From an uncultured cyanobacterium (GTDB lineage: Bacteria; Cyanobacteriota; Cyanobacteriia; Cyanobacteriales; Microcystaceae): a stretch of DNA of 64,000 bases. Both the position numbers and the translations under genes were made by a program. Positions 30,149 through 39,169 of this stretch are shown here, piece after piece; positions within the stretch are counted from its first letter, which is position 1; every line of letters begins with the position of its first letter. Below the pieces are notes generated by a model, which worked only from the letters and a program-made list of their open reading frames with translations, made no database searches and was not told the DNA's origin. The stretch covers positions 1 to 64,000 of the forward strand of contig CAISPN010000022.1 in NCBI GenBank assembly GCA_903887375.1. The letters are read 5' to 3'.

Positions 30149-32344
30149 ATGAAGTACTTTTTATCTGTTCTTCGTCTTGATTTGAGTAATCTAAGACTCA
30201 CCCAGGGAATCTTGGGGGGTATTGCTTTTGCTCTGCCTTTGTTAGTTGGTCAAATTACTGGATATTTGAGCCTCAGTATCTTGCCTTCCTTGGCTGCTTT
30301 TTTCATTTACCTTTTCCTTGGCAGCATCGCTAGCAGTTATCGAGATAAGTTCATGTCAATAGTAATTGCAACACTAGGATGCGCAGTTGCAATGGGGTTA
30401 GGAAGCATGAGTACTAATATTCCTTGGCTATTTATTTTTTTAACCTTCTTATTGGTGTGGAGCATAACCTTACTAAGTATTTATGGAAATATTGTAACTG
30501 CTATTGGACAACCGATTATTATCTTTTGGTTAATCTCGAATCACTTTCCTAGCAATCTGGAGATTGCAGCAGAGAGATTCTGGTTGATTTTGCTCTCTGG
30601 TATGTGGGGACTGCTCCTCTCCTTAACAGCATGGTTTTTAAATCCTTACAGACCTGTTAAGGAGGCGCTTATTACCAGCTACCGCAGCCTTACTAATTTT
30701 CTAGAAACTATCATACAAGCACAAATAGCTGATGACAATGGACAGTGGGAGGTAGTAACGTCTCAAGCTCAGTATAAAACTGGAGAGGCAATCGCCAAAA
30801 CTCGCGATCTGTGGAAACAGGTTCATAAGACTCAATTAATCTCTCAATCTCAAAGCGAATGGTTTCTCTTGCTGATTCAAGAGATAACTGAATTGTATCG
30901 GGAAATGATTGCTTTGACGCAATTGATTGTGACGTTAGGCAAGATGCCTCAGTTTGCTGAGATTCGACTTGATCTACAAGAGACACTCCAAGCTTTTAAA
31001 AAAGCTATTAAAACTCTTGATCAGGTTCTTCAGTTAAGGGATCTCGAAGATCGCCAAAAAGTTGCTAAAGAGACTAAAACAGCATTGACTACTATCAATC
31101 TAGAGATGCAGGACTTAACTAAGAAGTTATACCAGTGGAAGAATTCTCAGCACTCAATGGCGCTCCATCTACCGCAAATCCTCGACTCTCTGAAAAATCT
31201 GGTAAAGGAGGTTGATTATACGATTAATCTGCTTCTTGATCCAGGTCGGACAGTGAAAACTTCTCTAAAATCAGTTCCCTTTACTTCATCTACACCCTCT
31301 TTTTGGAAAACTTTGCAGAGTAACTGGACGTTTGAGTCTATTCCCTTTAATCATGCCCTGCGTCTGGCAACTGTCATCACTTTAACAATGTTACTAGAAC
31401 TTAGCCTACATTGGCAAAGAGGCTATTGGGCGGCTCTAACGGTTTTGTTTATCTTCAAACCAGATTATGGTGCAACTATACAGACTGTTGTACAACGTCT
31501 TATTGGAACGGTGTTTGGAGCGATCCTGACGACTGGTTTGGTTAAATACGTTCAAGACATCAGAATACTTCTGACAATTTTGATTGGTGTGGCTGCCCTT
31601 ACGATTGCGATCCGTTTTGTGAATTATGCTTTCTACGTCCTTCTGCTGACCATGATGATTTTAGTTATGCTTTACGCAGCTTTACCCAAGGCTGGGTTAC
31701 TGGCTGAGACAAGGGTCTTCCAAACCTTGGTTGGGGGAGTTGTGGCTATCATTAGTTACTATCTTTGGCCGATTTGGCAGAGGCGATCCCTTCCCCGACA
31801 ACTCACAATTTTGCTGCAATCAAGCTTAATTTATTTTCAAACGGTTGGAGCTGCTTATCAAGGACAAGAGCAAAGTACAAAAACACTGGACTTAAGTCGT
31901 CGTAAAGCCGAATTAGCCAATGCCAATGCTTTTGCTGCTGCCGAGCGAATGAGTAAGGAACCCAAGCGAGTTCAGGCGGATGTGGGAGAAACGATGGAGT
32001 TAATAATTAATGTAAGTAGTTTTATTAATGGAGTGACTAGCCTTGGACAAAGACTCAATGAATTTCGTCCATCTAAACCCATTTCTGGATTGGATCAGTT
32101 CATTAAACAGGTGAGCGACACATTACAGAATTTGATTGAGATTCAGCAAACGGGAGCCCATCTTTTACCACTGCCTGATTTTACTCAGAGCTTAGATTTA
32201 ACTGCGGATTATTTAAAAACTCTTCAAGAAAGTCAATCTAAAGAATTGCAGGCAGTGACTTTTATTATTGCCGAGCTGAATCACCTTGCGGATAAAGTCA
32301 AGGGAATGTATAGAGCGATCACTCATAATTATCTCCTCCCCTAG
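30149..32344 (+). CDS. FUSC-family membrane transporter-like protein
   Basis: A protein of about 731 residues with two membrane blocks separated by a long helical cytoplasmic region. The first (ILGGIAFALPLLVGQITGYL to about residue 165) and second (about 410-540; RGYWAALTVLFIFKPDYGAT and FGAILTTGLVKYVQDIRILL) show the duplicated FUSC/YccS/aromatic-acid-exporter layout. The coiled stretch between them is about 240 residues, and another helical tail follows the second block. Efflux of organic acids is the family guess. A TTG at 30125 would extend the start by eight residues; neither site has a clear Shine-Dalgarno. It is convergent to the DUF1254 gene. Confidence 0.8.
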   Translation: MKYFLSVLRLDLSNLRLTQGILGGIAFALPLLVGQITGYLSLSILPSLAAFFIYLFLGSIASSYRDKFMSIVIATLGCAVAMGLGSMSTNIPWLFIFLTFLLVWSITLLSIYGNIVTAIGQPIIIFWLISNHFPSNLEIAAERFWLILLSGMWGLLLSLTAWFLNPYRPVKEALITSYRSLTNFLETIIQAQIADDNGQWEVVTSQAQYKTGEAIAKTRDLWKQVHKTQLISQSQSEWFLLLIQEITELYREMIALTQLIVTLGKMPQFAEIRLDLQETLQAFKKAIKTLDQVLQLRDLEDRQKVAKETKTALTTINLEMQDLTKKLYQWKNSQHSMALHLPQILDSLKNLVKEVDYTINLLLDPGRTVKTSLKSVPFTSSTPSFWKTLQSNWTFESIPFNHALRLATVITLTMLLELSLHWQRGYWAALTVLFIFKPDYGATIQTVVQRLIGTVFGAILTTGLVKYVQDIRILLTILIGVAALTIAIRFVNYAFYVLLLTMMILVMLYAALPKAGLLAETRVFQTLVGGVVAIISYYLWPIWQRRSLPRQLTILLQSSLIYFQTVGAAYQGQEQSTKTLDLSRRKAELANANAFAAAERMSKEPKRVQADVGETMELIINVSSFINGVTSLGQRLNEFRPSKPISGLDQFIKQVSDTLQNLIEIQQTGAHLLPLPDFTQSLDLTADYLKTLQESQSKELQAVTFIIAELNHLADKVKGMYRAITHNYLLP

Positions 32345-32395
32345 AGGGAAGCGAGATAAAATTGAACTGCCCAATTCAGGAGCAGTTCCTCAAAA

Positions 32396-33949
32396 TTATG
32401 GTTGAAGTTCGATCTCTCCCGGACGCCAGGTCTTGTTGAACCAAGGCTCCAATGGACCATAAAGGCGCAGTATCATGAACCAGCCCTTGCCTGGAATTGT
32501 CTGCACCCAATTATTCTTCATGCCAGACGGGGCTTTTGGTCCGAACCAAATGTCTGCTGAGCCATCGGCATTGGCTTTGAAGCCCTTGTCTTGGCTGCTC
32601 ACACTGGGCGCTTTTTGGTTGGTCTGTAGCATTGAGCGCGTCTGGTTATCATAGACGATTACCGACCAGAAGTCCTTCACTGGGATGTTTGGTGGCAAGT
32701 GCAGCTTGTATGTTTTACCACCATCAAAGGGGTTGCCCTTCGAGTCTAGGGGCGACCATGGGTACTGTGAGCCTTTGCCGACTATTTTCTCTTCCATCGC
32801 TGGAGTCACACCAGTAGCGAAATAGTAGTAGAAAGCAGCTCCATCAAGATTATTGATGCCTGGGGCTACTTGAAATTTGTAGCCACCAAAAAACGGTAAG
32901 CGCCATGAGCTGTTTGGGTAGAAGAATGCTCCAGGCTCACGGATCTTGAAAGCTAGTGTTCGCGCTGTCACTGCACCAATATTGGCAGCGTCGGTCAGGA
33001 TCTTCTTCATTCGATCGTCAGGATTGAAGGGCTTGCCTTTGACGATACCAATCGAAGCGAACAGTCCAAGTGTAGTTGGGTCAGAACCCTCTGGCGGTTC
33101 TTCCTGGATTACTTGGTTTAGCAAAGTCCAGAACGAATAGTCACCTGGGGCAACAAAGTTCGTTGGCAAGCCTGAAGCATTGGCAAACTTGATAGGTGGC
33201 GGATTATTTGCCTCGGACAATTGATAGATCTTCAAGTGCTTCTTGACTGACTCAACTCCAGGCTCGGTTGCACCGTTAACGAGAAAAGATCTAAAGAACA
33301 TCCAGTTGCCGTAGGTTTTCGGACGTATGATGAAATAACCTTCTGGGATTTCGCCTTTGTAGCCTGGTGGAAGAATCAGATACTTGCCGCCCTCTCCTTT
33401 GTCGGCACCCGTGATGCCGATATCGGCCGCCCAGCGATACCAAAAGTCATTGATTGCTCCCAACACTTTGGGAGGAACTTCGACAACTAACGGACCTTTC
33501 TTTGTATCGATCCAAATGAAGCTATAAATTGTGTTGTCGTTAGCTGTTAGCTCCACGGTCTTGGGATCAACTAGGTTTTCCCAGATCACGTTGGTTTTGT
33601 TATCGGGTCCGAACTTGCGTAGCGAATCACGCATACCTGCCTGATTGACGATCGCAATGGCTAGTAGATAAGCCTGCAGAGCACGCGAGCGGTCAAGATT
33701 GTCATAGATTTTCTCAACGGTGTCAGGCAATGGAAAGCCATCGCTCAAGTTCAGTGTACCGATGGAGGTATCAAGCTGGTTGGGTATCGCAACCCCAGGC
33801 GGGATAGGGGTAGAATATTTAAAACTGTCTGGTTGCATTCTTTTCTCAATTGGTTGGGCTTGCACTTGGCTGATTGAATGACTGGCTAGTACAAGACTAA
33901 ACAATGTTGTGAGTGTAAGCAATTGTGTCTTAGTTTTCTTTATTGACAT
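32396..33949 (-). CDS. DUF1254/DUF1214 secreted protein
   Basis: A 517-residue protein with an N-terminal signal peptide (LLTLTTLFSLVLASHSISQV then QAQ). An N-terminal DUF1254 domain (about residues 60-200: EKIYDNLDRSRALQAYLLAI, VVEVPPKVLGAINDFWYRWA) is followed by a C-terminal DUF1214 domain (about 380-505: DFWSVIVYDNQTRSMLQTNQ, GWFMILRLYGPLEPWFNKTW). Function is unknown. The gene is noticeably GC-richer than its surroundings: the line 32401-32460 has 32 G+C of 60, against 21 of 60 at 29401-29460 in DUF1345. It is divergent from the sulfatase with a 182-base gap holding an inverted repeat. Horizontal acquisition is inferred. Confidence 0.85.
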   Translation of the reverse strand: MSIKKTKTQLLTLTTLFSLVLASHSISQVQAQPIEKRMQPDSFKYSTPIPPGVAIPNQLDTSIGTLNLSDGFPLPDTVEKIYDNLDRSRALQAYLLAIAIVNQAGMRDSLRKFGPDNKTNVIWENLVDPKTVELTANDNTIYSFIWIDTKKGPLVVEVPPKVLGAINDFWYRWAADIGITGADKGEGGKYLILPPGYKGEIPEGYFIIRPKTYGNWMFFRSFLVNGATEPGVESVKKHLKIYQLSEANNPPPIKFANASGLPTNFVAPGDYSFWTLLNQVIQEEPPEGSDPTTLGLFASIGIVKGKPFNPDDRMKKILTDAANIGAVTARTLAFKIREPGAFFYPNSSWRLPFFGGYKFQVAPGINNLDGAAFYYYFATGVTPAMEEKIVGKGSQYPWSPLDSKGNPFDGGKTYKLHLPPNIPVKDFWSVIVYDNQTRSMLQTNQKAPSVSSQDKGFKANADGSADIWFGPKAPSGMKNNWVQTIPGKGWFMILRLYGPLEPWFNKTWRPGEIELQP

Positions 33950-34006
33950 AATTCTCCTGTAAAGCTTTTGTTAAGCGCATCAACCTATATATGATAAGCA
34001 TGATAG

Positions 34007-34046
34007 ACTGTACGATGAATGAAAAATAGATTAAAACTGGTACAGT
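34007..34046. promoter_or_regulatory. Inverted repeat in the DUF1254/sulfatase divergent promoter region
   Basis: ACTGTAC (34007-34013) and GTACAGT (34040-34046) are perfect 7-base inverted copies separated by 26 bases, between two divergent start codons. This is a candidate operator for a regulator serving both genes. It is not a textbook NtcA or PhoB site, and the repeat alone does not prove regulation. Confidence 0.35.
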
Positions 34047-34131
34047 AGAAGTGTGCCTATTTGATCTTGAAAAAGTAGTTTTCCTTTGATAACTATACAA
34101 CCAAAACATTGTACTTAGTCATTTGCTATCT

Positions 34132-36666
34132 ATGTTAAAGCGACTGCTTTCTAAACTACTGGAACCATTCCAGCTTAGTATGCTATGCCTGTTGATATTG
34201 ATCGGGATTGGCATCGGTTTTGGTCCAGTAATTGCTCAACAAATCAACGGTACTCCTGGTTCACCCAGTGCCACGATATCTATTAATGGAAACCAATTAC
34301 CACCTCCTCCTGGAAAATTTGCTGGAGTGATCAAGCCCAGTGCTATGCAATCCAAACCCTATTGGCAACCGCGAGTTGTACCACCCAAGGGAGCACCTAA
34401 TGTTTTGTTGATCATGACCGATGATTCTGGTTTTGGTGTTCCCAGCACGTTTGGTGGAGTGATTCCCACTCCTACCCTTGATTGGGTTGCCCAAAACGGC
34501 TTGCGCTATACAAACTTCAATTCCACAGCGCTGTGTTCTCCCACCCGTGCCGCCTTGCTCACTGGACGCAATCACCATTCTGTAGGCTTTGGGGTAATCT
34601 CAGAACAATCTACAGGATTTCCTGGCTATGACTCGATTATCACCCGAGATAAAGCAACTATCGGCAGAATTCTAAAGGATAATGGTTACTGGACATCTTG
34701 GTTCGGCAAGGATCACAATGTTCCAGCTTTTCAATCAAGTCAGGCGGGTCCTTTTGATCAGTGGCCTAGTGGCATGGGTTTCGATTACTTTTATGGTTTT
34801 GTTGGTGGTGATGCAAACCAGTGGCAACCCAACCTGTTTCGTAATACAACTGCTATCTATCCCTACGTTGGCAACCCAAAATGGAATTTGATCACAGCTC
34901 AGGCGGATGACGCAATCCAACAAATGAGAAGAGTTCGCGCTGCGAATCCAGATCAACCACTTTTTGTTCATTTTGTACCTGGTGGTACTCATGCACCCCA
35001 CCACCCTACCCCAGAATGGATAGACAAGATTAGTAAACTGCATCTGTTTGACCAAGGGTGGAACAAATTACGTGAGCAAATTTTTGAAAAGCAGAAAAAG
35101 CTAGGGGTGATTCCTCAAGATGCCCAATTAACTCCATGGCCTAAGGATCTTCTAAAGGAATGGGACCAGCTTACTCCTGATGATAAAAAAATGTTCATTC
35201 GCCAGGCAGACGTTTTTGCTGCCTATACTGCCTATACCGATCACGAAATTGGTCGGGTAATTCAGGAATTAGATAAAATGGGTGAACTGGAAAACACCCT
35301 GATCGTCTATATTAACGGCGATAACGGCAGCAGCGCCGAAGGCACAATGGTGGGAACACCTAACGAAGTTGCTATTTTTAACGGGGTTGAGGTTTCCGTT
35401 GAAGATCAGCTTAAGTACTTTTATGATGCTTGGGGATCTGATAAAACTTATCCACATATGGCAATCGGCTGGGCTTGGGCTTTTGATACCCCCTTCTCTT
35501 GGACTAAGCAGGTTGCCTCACACTTTGGCGGAGTACGACAGGGAATGGCAATCTCTTGGCCTGCCCGTATCAAAGACAAAGGTGGCATCCGTAATCAATT
35601 CCACCACGTCATTGACATTTTGCCGACAATCCTAGAAGTCTCAGGTATCAGTCAGCCAGAGGTGGTAGATGGTATTCGACAGAGCCCGATTGAAGGGGTT
35701 AGTCTCGCTTACACTTTTGATAAGTCGAACACTAACACCCCATCAAAACATAAAACCCAATACTTTGAGATGTTTGGTGATCGTGCTCTGTACCATGATG
35801 GTTGGATTGCCAGCACTAAAGTTGTCCGTCCACCATGGCAGACGATTAAGCCAGCTCCTGCACCGCTTGAATATCCCTGGGAACTCTATAAAGTTACCAA
35901 AGACTGGACACAAAATGAGAATGTCGCTGACAAATATCCTGAAAAACTTAAGGAGTTGCAGAATCTCTTCCTACAGGAAGCGGAGAAATATCAAGTACTG
36001 CCACTGGACAATACGGTTTTTACCAGATTACTTGCCCCGCGTCCTAGCTTTGCTGCTGGTCGCAATGTGTTTACCTACTCTGGAGTAATCACTGGAACTC
36101 CTCATGGCGATGCACCCAACATTCTTGACTCGTCTTATAACTTTAAAGCCGATGTAGATATTCCCTCCCAGGGTGGTGATGGCATGATTGTTACTCAGGG
36201 TGGTCGCTTTGGTGGCTATGGCTTCTATATGTTGAAAGGCAAACCAGTCTTTGTCTGGAACCTGTTCAATCTTCAACGCATTCGCTGGGAAGGGACAGAG
36301 ACATTACCACCAGGCAAGCATACGCTGGAGTTCGACTTCCACTATGATGGTCTGGGCGCAGAAACATTAGCCTTCAATCAGCTCAGTGGTGTTGGGGCTA
36401 GTGGTACGGGCGTCTTAAAGGTGGACCAAAAGACCGTCGCAACTCAGAAAATGGATCACACTGTACCGTTTACTGTGGCATGGGACGAGAATTTTGATGT
36501 CGGCGCAGACACGATTACCTCGGTGGACGATAAAGACTATCAAATACCATTCCAATTCAATGGACAACTTAATAAACTGGTATTGACGATTGATCGACCG
36601 AAGCTATCACCTGCCGATATTAAAAAACTTGAGCAGAGTCAGCGCAATAATCGCGTCTCTGAGTAA
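34132..36666 (+). CDS. Formylglycine-type arylsulfatase
   Basis: An 844-residue sulfatase. The signal peptide comprises MLKRLLSKLL, a hydrophobic stretch and VIAQQ. The alkaline-phosphatase-fold catalytic domain starts at NVLLIMTDDSGFGVPSTFGG (metal-binding Asp pair). It carries CSPTRAALLTGRNHHSVGFG, in which Cys135 is the residue to be oxidised to formylglycine, and VYINGDNGSSAEG. The C-terminal about 220 residues (from YSGVITGTPHGDAPNI) are beta-rich and may bind ligand. The substrate, an alkyl or aryl sulfate or a sulfated sugar, cannot be told. No formylglycine-generating enzyme is in this window. A TTG three codons upstream is an alternative start. Divergent from the DUF1254 gene. Confidence 0.9.
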   Translation: MLKRLLSKLLEPFQLSMLCLLILIGIGIGFGPVIAQQINGTPGSPSATISINGNQLPPPPGKFAGVIKPSAMQSKPYWQPRVVPPKGAPNVLLIMTDDSGFGVPSTFGGVIPTPTLDWVAQNGLRYTNFNSTALCSPTRAALLTGRNHHSVGFGVISEQSTGFPGYDSIITRDKATIGRILKDNGYWTSWFGKDHNVPAFQSSQAGPFDQWPSGMGFDYFYGFVGGDANQWQPNLFRNTTAIYPYVGNPKWNLITAQADDAIQQMRRVRAANPDQPLFVHFVPGGTHAPHHPTPEWIDKISKLHLFDQGWNKLREQIFEKQKKLGVIPQDAQLTPWPKDLLKEWDQLTPDDKKMFIRQADVFAAYTAYTDHEIGRVIQELDKMGELENTLIVYINGDNGSSAEGTMVGTPNEVAIFNGVEVSVEDQLKYFYDAWGSDKTYPHMAIGWAWAFDTPFSWTKQVASHFGGVRQGMAISWPARIKDKGGIRNQFHHVIDILPTILEVSGISQPEVVDGIRQSPIEGVSLAYTFDKSNTNTPSKHKTQYFEMFGDRALYHDGWIASTKVVRPPWQTIKPAPAPLEYPWELYKVTKDWTQNENVADKYPEKLKELQNLFLQEAEKYQVLPLDNTVFTRLLAPRPSFAAGRNVFTYSGVITGTPHGDAPNILDSSYNFKADVDIPSQGGDGMIVTQGGRFGGYGFYMLKGKPVFVWNLFNLQRIRWEGTETLPPGKHTLEFDFHYDGLGAETLAFNQLSGVGASGTGVLKVDQKTVATQKMDHTVPFTVAWDENFDVGADTITSVDDKDYQIPFQFNGQLNKLVLTIDRPKLSPADIKKLEQSQRNNRVSE

Positions 36667-36679
36667 CCAACTAGCAATC

Positions 36680-36707
36680 GGGCTTTCTTTCTAATGATGG
36701 AAAGCCC
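36680..36707 (+). terminator. Hairpin after the sulfatase gene
   Basis: GGGCTTTC (36680-36687) pairs with GAAAGCCC (36700-36707) around a 12-base loop, 13 bases after the stop. No long T-run follows, so the assignment is moderate. The 12-base palindrome AGCATGCATGCT lies further on at 36743-36754 in the same intergenic gap. Confidence 0.55.
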
Positions 36708-36806
36708 TTAAAGGTTGATGGAAAATGGTTTTAGATTATGCAAGCATGCATGCTAATTAACGTCAGTTCAAAGCATTGCATTGACCAAAACATTGAGGTT
36801 ATTTAA

Positions 36807-37127
36807 TTATTTGTTTTCTACAATATTATTCATCTCTTGCCACAACTGATCTTGTTCTTTTTTAAGTTCAGCTAGTCTTTTGACAATTTCAGCCAAGCGG
36901 TCTTCTTGCACTGTTGAACTTTTGTGGGGAATTTTGAAAATTTTGCGTATTGCACTTAGTATTAATTCGCTTAGTTTAACGGGGAAGTGCAATAAGGCTA
37001 CCCAGAACTTCTCACTCAGATTGGCAATGACCTTGAGCAATCCTGCCAATAGTAGCCAAAGTAGCGGGAGCATGAGTATTGATACTAAAGGATGACTAAT
37101 TAACCAGTTCTGCAGTATTTCTTCCAT
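36807..37127 (-). CDS. Small conserved hypothetical membrane protein
   Basis: A 106-residue protein with an N-terminal hydrophobic helix (LVSILMLPLLWLLLAGLLKV, about residues 14-33). An amphipathic stretch follows, then a charged C-terminal coiled coil (LAEIVKRLAELKKEQDQLWQ). I recognise no named family. It is the last gene of the long minus-strand run and starts 5 bases after the TM2 gene, so it is very likely co-transcribed with it. Confidence 0.6.
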   Translation of the reverse strand: MEEILQNWLISHPLVSILMLPLLWLLLAGLLKVIANLSEKFWVALLHFPVKLSELILSAIRKIFKIPHKSSTVQEDRLAEIVKRLAELKKEQDQLWQEMNNIVENK

Positions 37128-37132
37128 TGATT

Positions 37133-37576
37133 TTAAATATCAAAATAATATCTCACCGCTCCTGTTACTGGATCATTATCAACATAAGCTAAATCCAATC
37201 TCAGGGCCTCTATTAACAAGTTTCGAGTTTCTTCTGGTGCTAGATTAGTGCTAATAATAGCTTGACTCAAAGAGAGCACATTGCCATTTTGTTTGGCAGC
37301 TTTGAGTAATTGACGCATAGGATGATTATCCTGCAGGTAAAGATCTTCTTTGGCAATATCTCTTAATTCTCTATTTCTCTCTTTGACCATACTGGGTATC
37401 AAAAAAGGATCAATAAGATATTGGCCTATAAAAAAACCACCAAAGCTAAAAAACCAGATCACTGCGCTAATTGGCTTATTTAAATAAAAGCGGTGCATTC
37501 CGCAAATTCCAAAAAAGCCCAAACCCCAGAGTAGGTAAGCAACAATCAGATTTGAAGGACTCTTTGATACAGTCAT
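37133..37576 (-). CDS. TM2 domain protein
   Basis: A 147-residue protein. Residues about 8-60 form the TM2 domain: a first helix (VAYLLWGLGFFGICGMHRFY, with the conserved G..G.HRFYL signature) and a second (ISAVIWFFSFGGFFIGQYLI) ending in DPFLIP. The soluble remainder (about 85 residues) includes LYLQDNHPMRQLLKAAKQNG and a helical segment. Eukaryotic TM2 proteins are signalling-related, while the bacterial role is unknown. It lies 13 bases downstream of the alcohol dehydrogenase-like gene. Confidence 0.85.
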   Translation of the reverse strand: MTVSKSPSNLIVAYLLWGLGFFGICGMHRFYLNKPISAVIWFFSFGGFFIGQYLIDPFLIPSMVKERNRELRDIAKEDLYLQDNHPMRQLLKAAKQNGNVLSLSQAIISTNLAPEETRNLLIEALRLDLAYVDNDPVTGAVRYYFDI

Positions 37577-37589
37577 TTATCCTGAATTA

Positions 37590-38663
37590 TCATCCTAAAA
37601 TTTTATGATTAACCGTAGTTGAGACCATGGCACTGACCAGTTGCTCAGGAGATACGCTAAAAGGTAATCGGTGAAGATCTGATCCTTGTTGACAAATTAG
37701 CTCGGCAATTTTTCTCAATTCGCTCAAGCTGATATCTTTGAGTGAGAGTTCTTCTAAGCTTTTGGGTAATCCTATTGTTTCATAAAATTTTAGCAATTGG
37801 AGGCGAGATGATTGTGCAAGTTGATTATCTTGAATGATTTCTTCTAGTCTTAGCTGCACTAGTATGCCATAGGCAACTTTTTCACCATGGAGAATTCCAT
37901 GAGTTTGCTCAAGGTGTGTTAAGCCATTGTGTACAGCATGGGCTGCCACAGTACGACATCTGGCTCCTCCTATGCCACCTATGACCCCTGCTACTAAAAT
38001 AGTGGCATCTACAACTTCCTGCCATACACCACTGCCTGGGTTATCAAGAGCATCTACTGATTTTTGTAAGAGAATATCCCTAAGTACCCTGGCACTTTGT
38101 ACTGCTGTAATGGTCAGGCTATCTGTTGAAGTGCCACTACTGATTGAAGATTCGTACCACTTGGCAATGGCATCTCCAATTCCAGCTACTAAAGTTCTTC
38201 TTGGCGCTGTTTCAATTAATTGATAATCTAGTATTAATAAATCTGGACATTTTCTCAGAGTGACATCGTAGAGAAAAGCTCCCTGGTCTGAGTAAATATT
38301 CGATAGAGCGCTCCAGCCGGCGCAAGTAGCAGCGCAAGTCGGTATAGTCACTACTGGCAAGTTACAATAGTGAGCTAAAACTTTAGCAGTATCTAGAGCT
38401 TTGCCACCGCCTACCCCGACAATGAGATCATGGTTTGCCTGCTTGACTATATTTTCTAATCTTGCTAGCGATGCTTGCGAGCAGTCTGGACTATAAAGAG
38501 CCTCCGGAAGATTGCCAAGATATGATTTAACTAAAGAAAGACTATTGATGCCACCAACTATTAAGGGATTGTTTCCCAATTGAGTGATTTGCTCTAGAGA
38601 GAGAATACCTCTGCCCCTGATTACTTGATTAGGGGCAACTGATATAAAGGCGCTCTGGGTCAT
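37590..38663 (-). CDS. Iron-containing alcohol dehydrogenase family (GldA-like)
   Basis: A 357-residue NAD(P)-dependent, metal-type dehydrogenase of the glycerol dehydrogenase-like branch. Visible motifs are the nucleotide loop GVGGGKALDTAKVLAHYCN (about residues 101-119), PTCAATCAGWSALSNIYSDQ and the metal-binding pair of histidines in HAVHNGLTHLEQTHGILHGE. The natural substrate is not determined by sequence; glycerol dehydrogenase or a small-aldehyde reductase is possible. The upstream ycf51 gene ends 11 bases before it, suggesting an operon. Confidence 0.85.
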   Translation of the reverse strand: MTQSAFISVAPNQVIRGRGILSLEQITQLGNNPLIVGGINSLSLVKSYLGNLPEALYSPDCSQASLARLENIVKQANHDLIVGVGGGKALDTAKVLAHYCNLPVVTIPTCAATCAGWSALSNIYSDQGAFLYDVTLRKCPDLLILDYQLIETAPRRTLVAGIGDAIAKWYESSISSGTSTDSLTITAVQSARVLRDILLQKSVDALDNPGSGVWQEVVDATILVAGVIGGIGGARCRTVAAHAVHNGLTHLEQTHGILHGEKVAYGILVQLRLEEIIQDNQLAQSSRLQLLKFYETIGLPKSLEELSLKDISLSELRKIAELICQQGSDLHRLPFSVSPEQLVSAMVSTTVNHKILG

Positions 38664-38674
38664 TGTTGGATTCT

Positions 38675-39169
38675 TTATTTTTTACTAAATGAGCTATCTT
38701 GGAAAACTTCTATTTCATTTTGATTACTGTGGGGAGTTCTTTTAATTTGCCCAAGGTAGAGCGGCTGGGATACCCCTGGTTGAGGATGAACCAACGTACG
38801 GGCGCGAATTACCAGTTCGGATTCACCACTGATTCTGCCGTAAGAAAAAAGTCTATTGGCGGCCTGTTTAAGAGTAGCTTCTAGTTCTGATGGGCTGATA
38901 TCTCCAGCTACAGAGATAACTGAGTTGGTTCCTCCATTGTCATAGACTACTGAATAGGGAACTGAGCCGGGAACTTGCACGTTTTTAAAAAGCCCTAAGC
39001 TAAGTCCAAATAACCCGCCTGTTAAAACCAGCAGAAATCCGGTAACACCAACTAGGCGAAACCTGATTCCCCAGCGAACCAAAAATGCAACTAAACTCAA
39101 GGTAAAAAAAAGCGCAGTCGCAATGGCAGACCACTTGGTGTAGGTACCAAAATCAAGATAATTTTCCAT
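38675..39169 (-). CDS. ycf51: Ycf51 family protein
   Basis: A 164-residue protein conserved in cyanobacteria and some red-lineage plastids. Two N-terminal membrane helices (WSAIATALFFTLSLVAFLVR; LVGVTGFLLVLTGGLFGLSL) precede a stroma- or lumen-facing domain (NVQVPGSVPYSVVYDNGGTN, RLFSYGRISGESELVIRART). Function is unsettled. An upstream ATG at 39193 would add eight residues, but MENYLDFGTYTKWSA is the family-like start. The 5' end overlaps the end of the SPINDLY-type gene by 17 bases, so it belongs to that transcript. Confidence 0.85.
   Translation of the reverse strand: MENYLDFGTYTKWSAIATALFFTLSLVAFLVRWGIRFRLVGVTGFLLVLTGGLFGLSLGLFKNVQVPGSVPYSVVYDNGGTNSVISVAGDISPSELEATLKQAANRLFSYGRISGESELVIRARTLVHPQPGVSQPLYLGQIKRTPHSNQNEIEVFQDSSFSKK

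Noticed and set aside
34735-36088. Open frames of 106 and 139 codons on both strands inside the sulfatase gene
   Set aside because: They overlap the strongly supported sulfatase frame, have no family resemblance or ribosome site, and are explained by the coding frame's composition.
36743-36754. AGCATGCATGCT palindrome as an operator or attachment site
   Set aside because: It is a single short palindrome after a terminator-like hairpin, with no flanking repeats and no integrase gene nearby.
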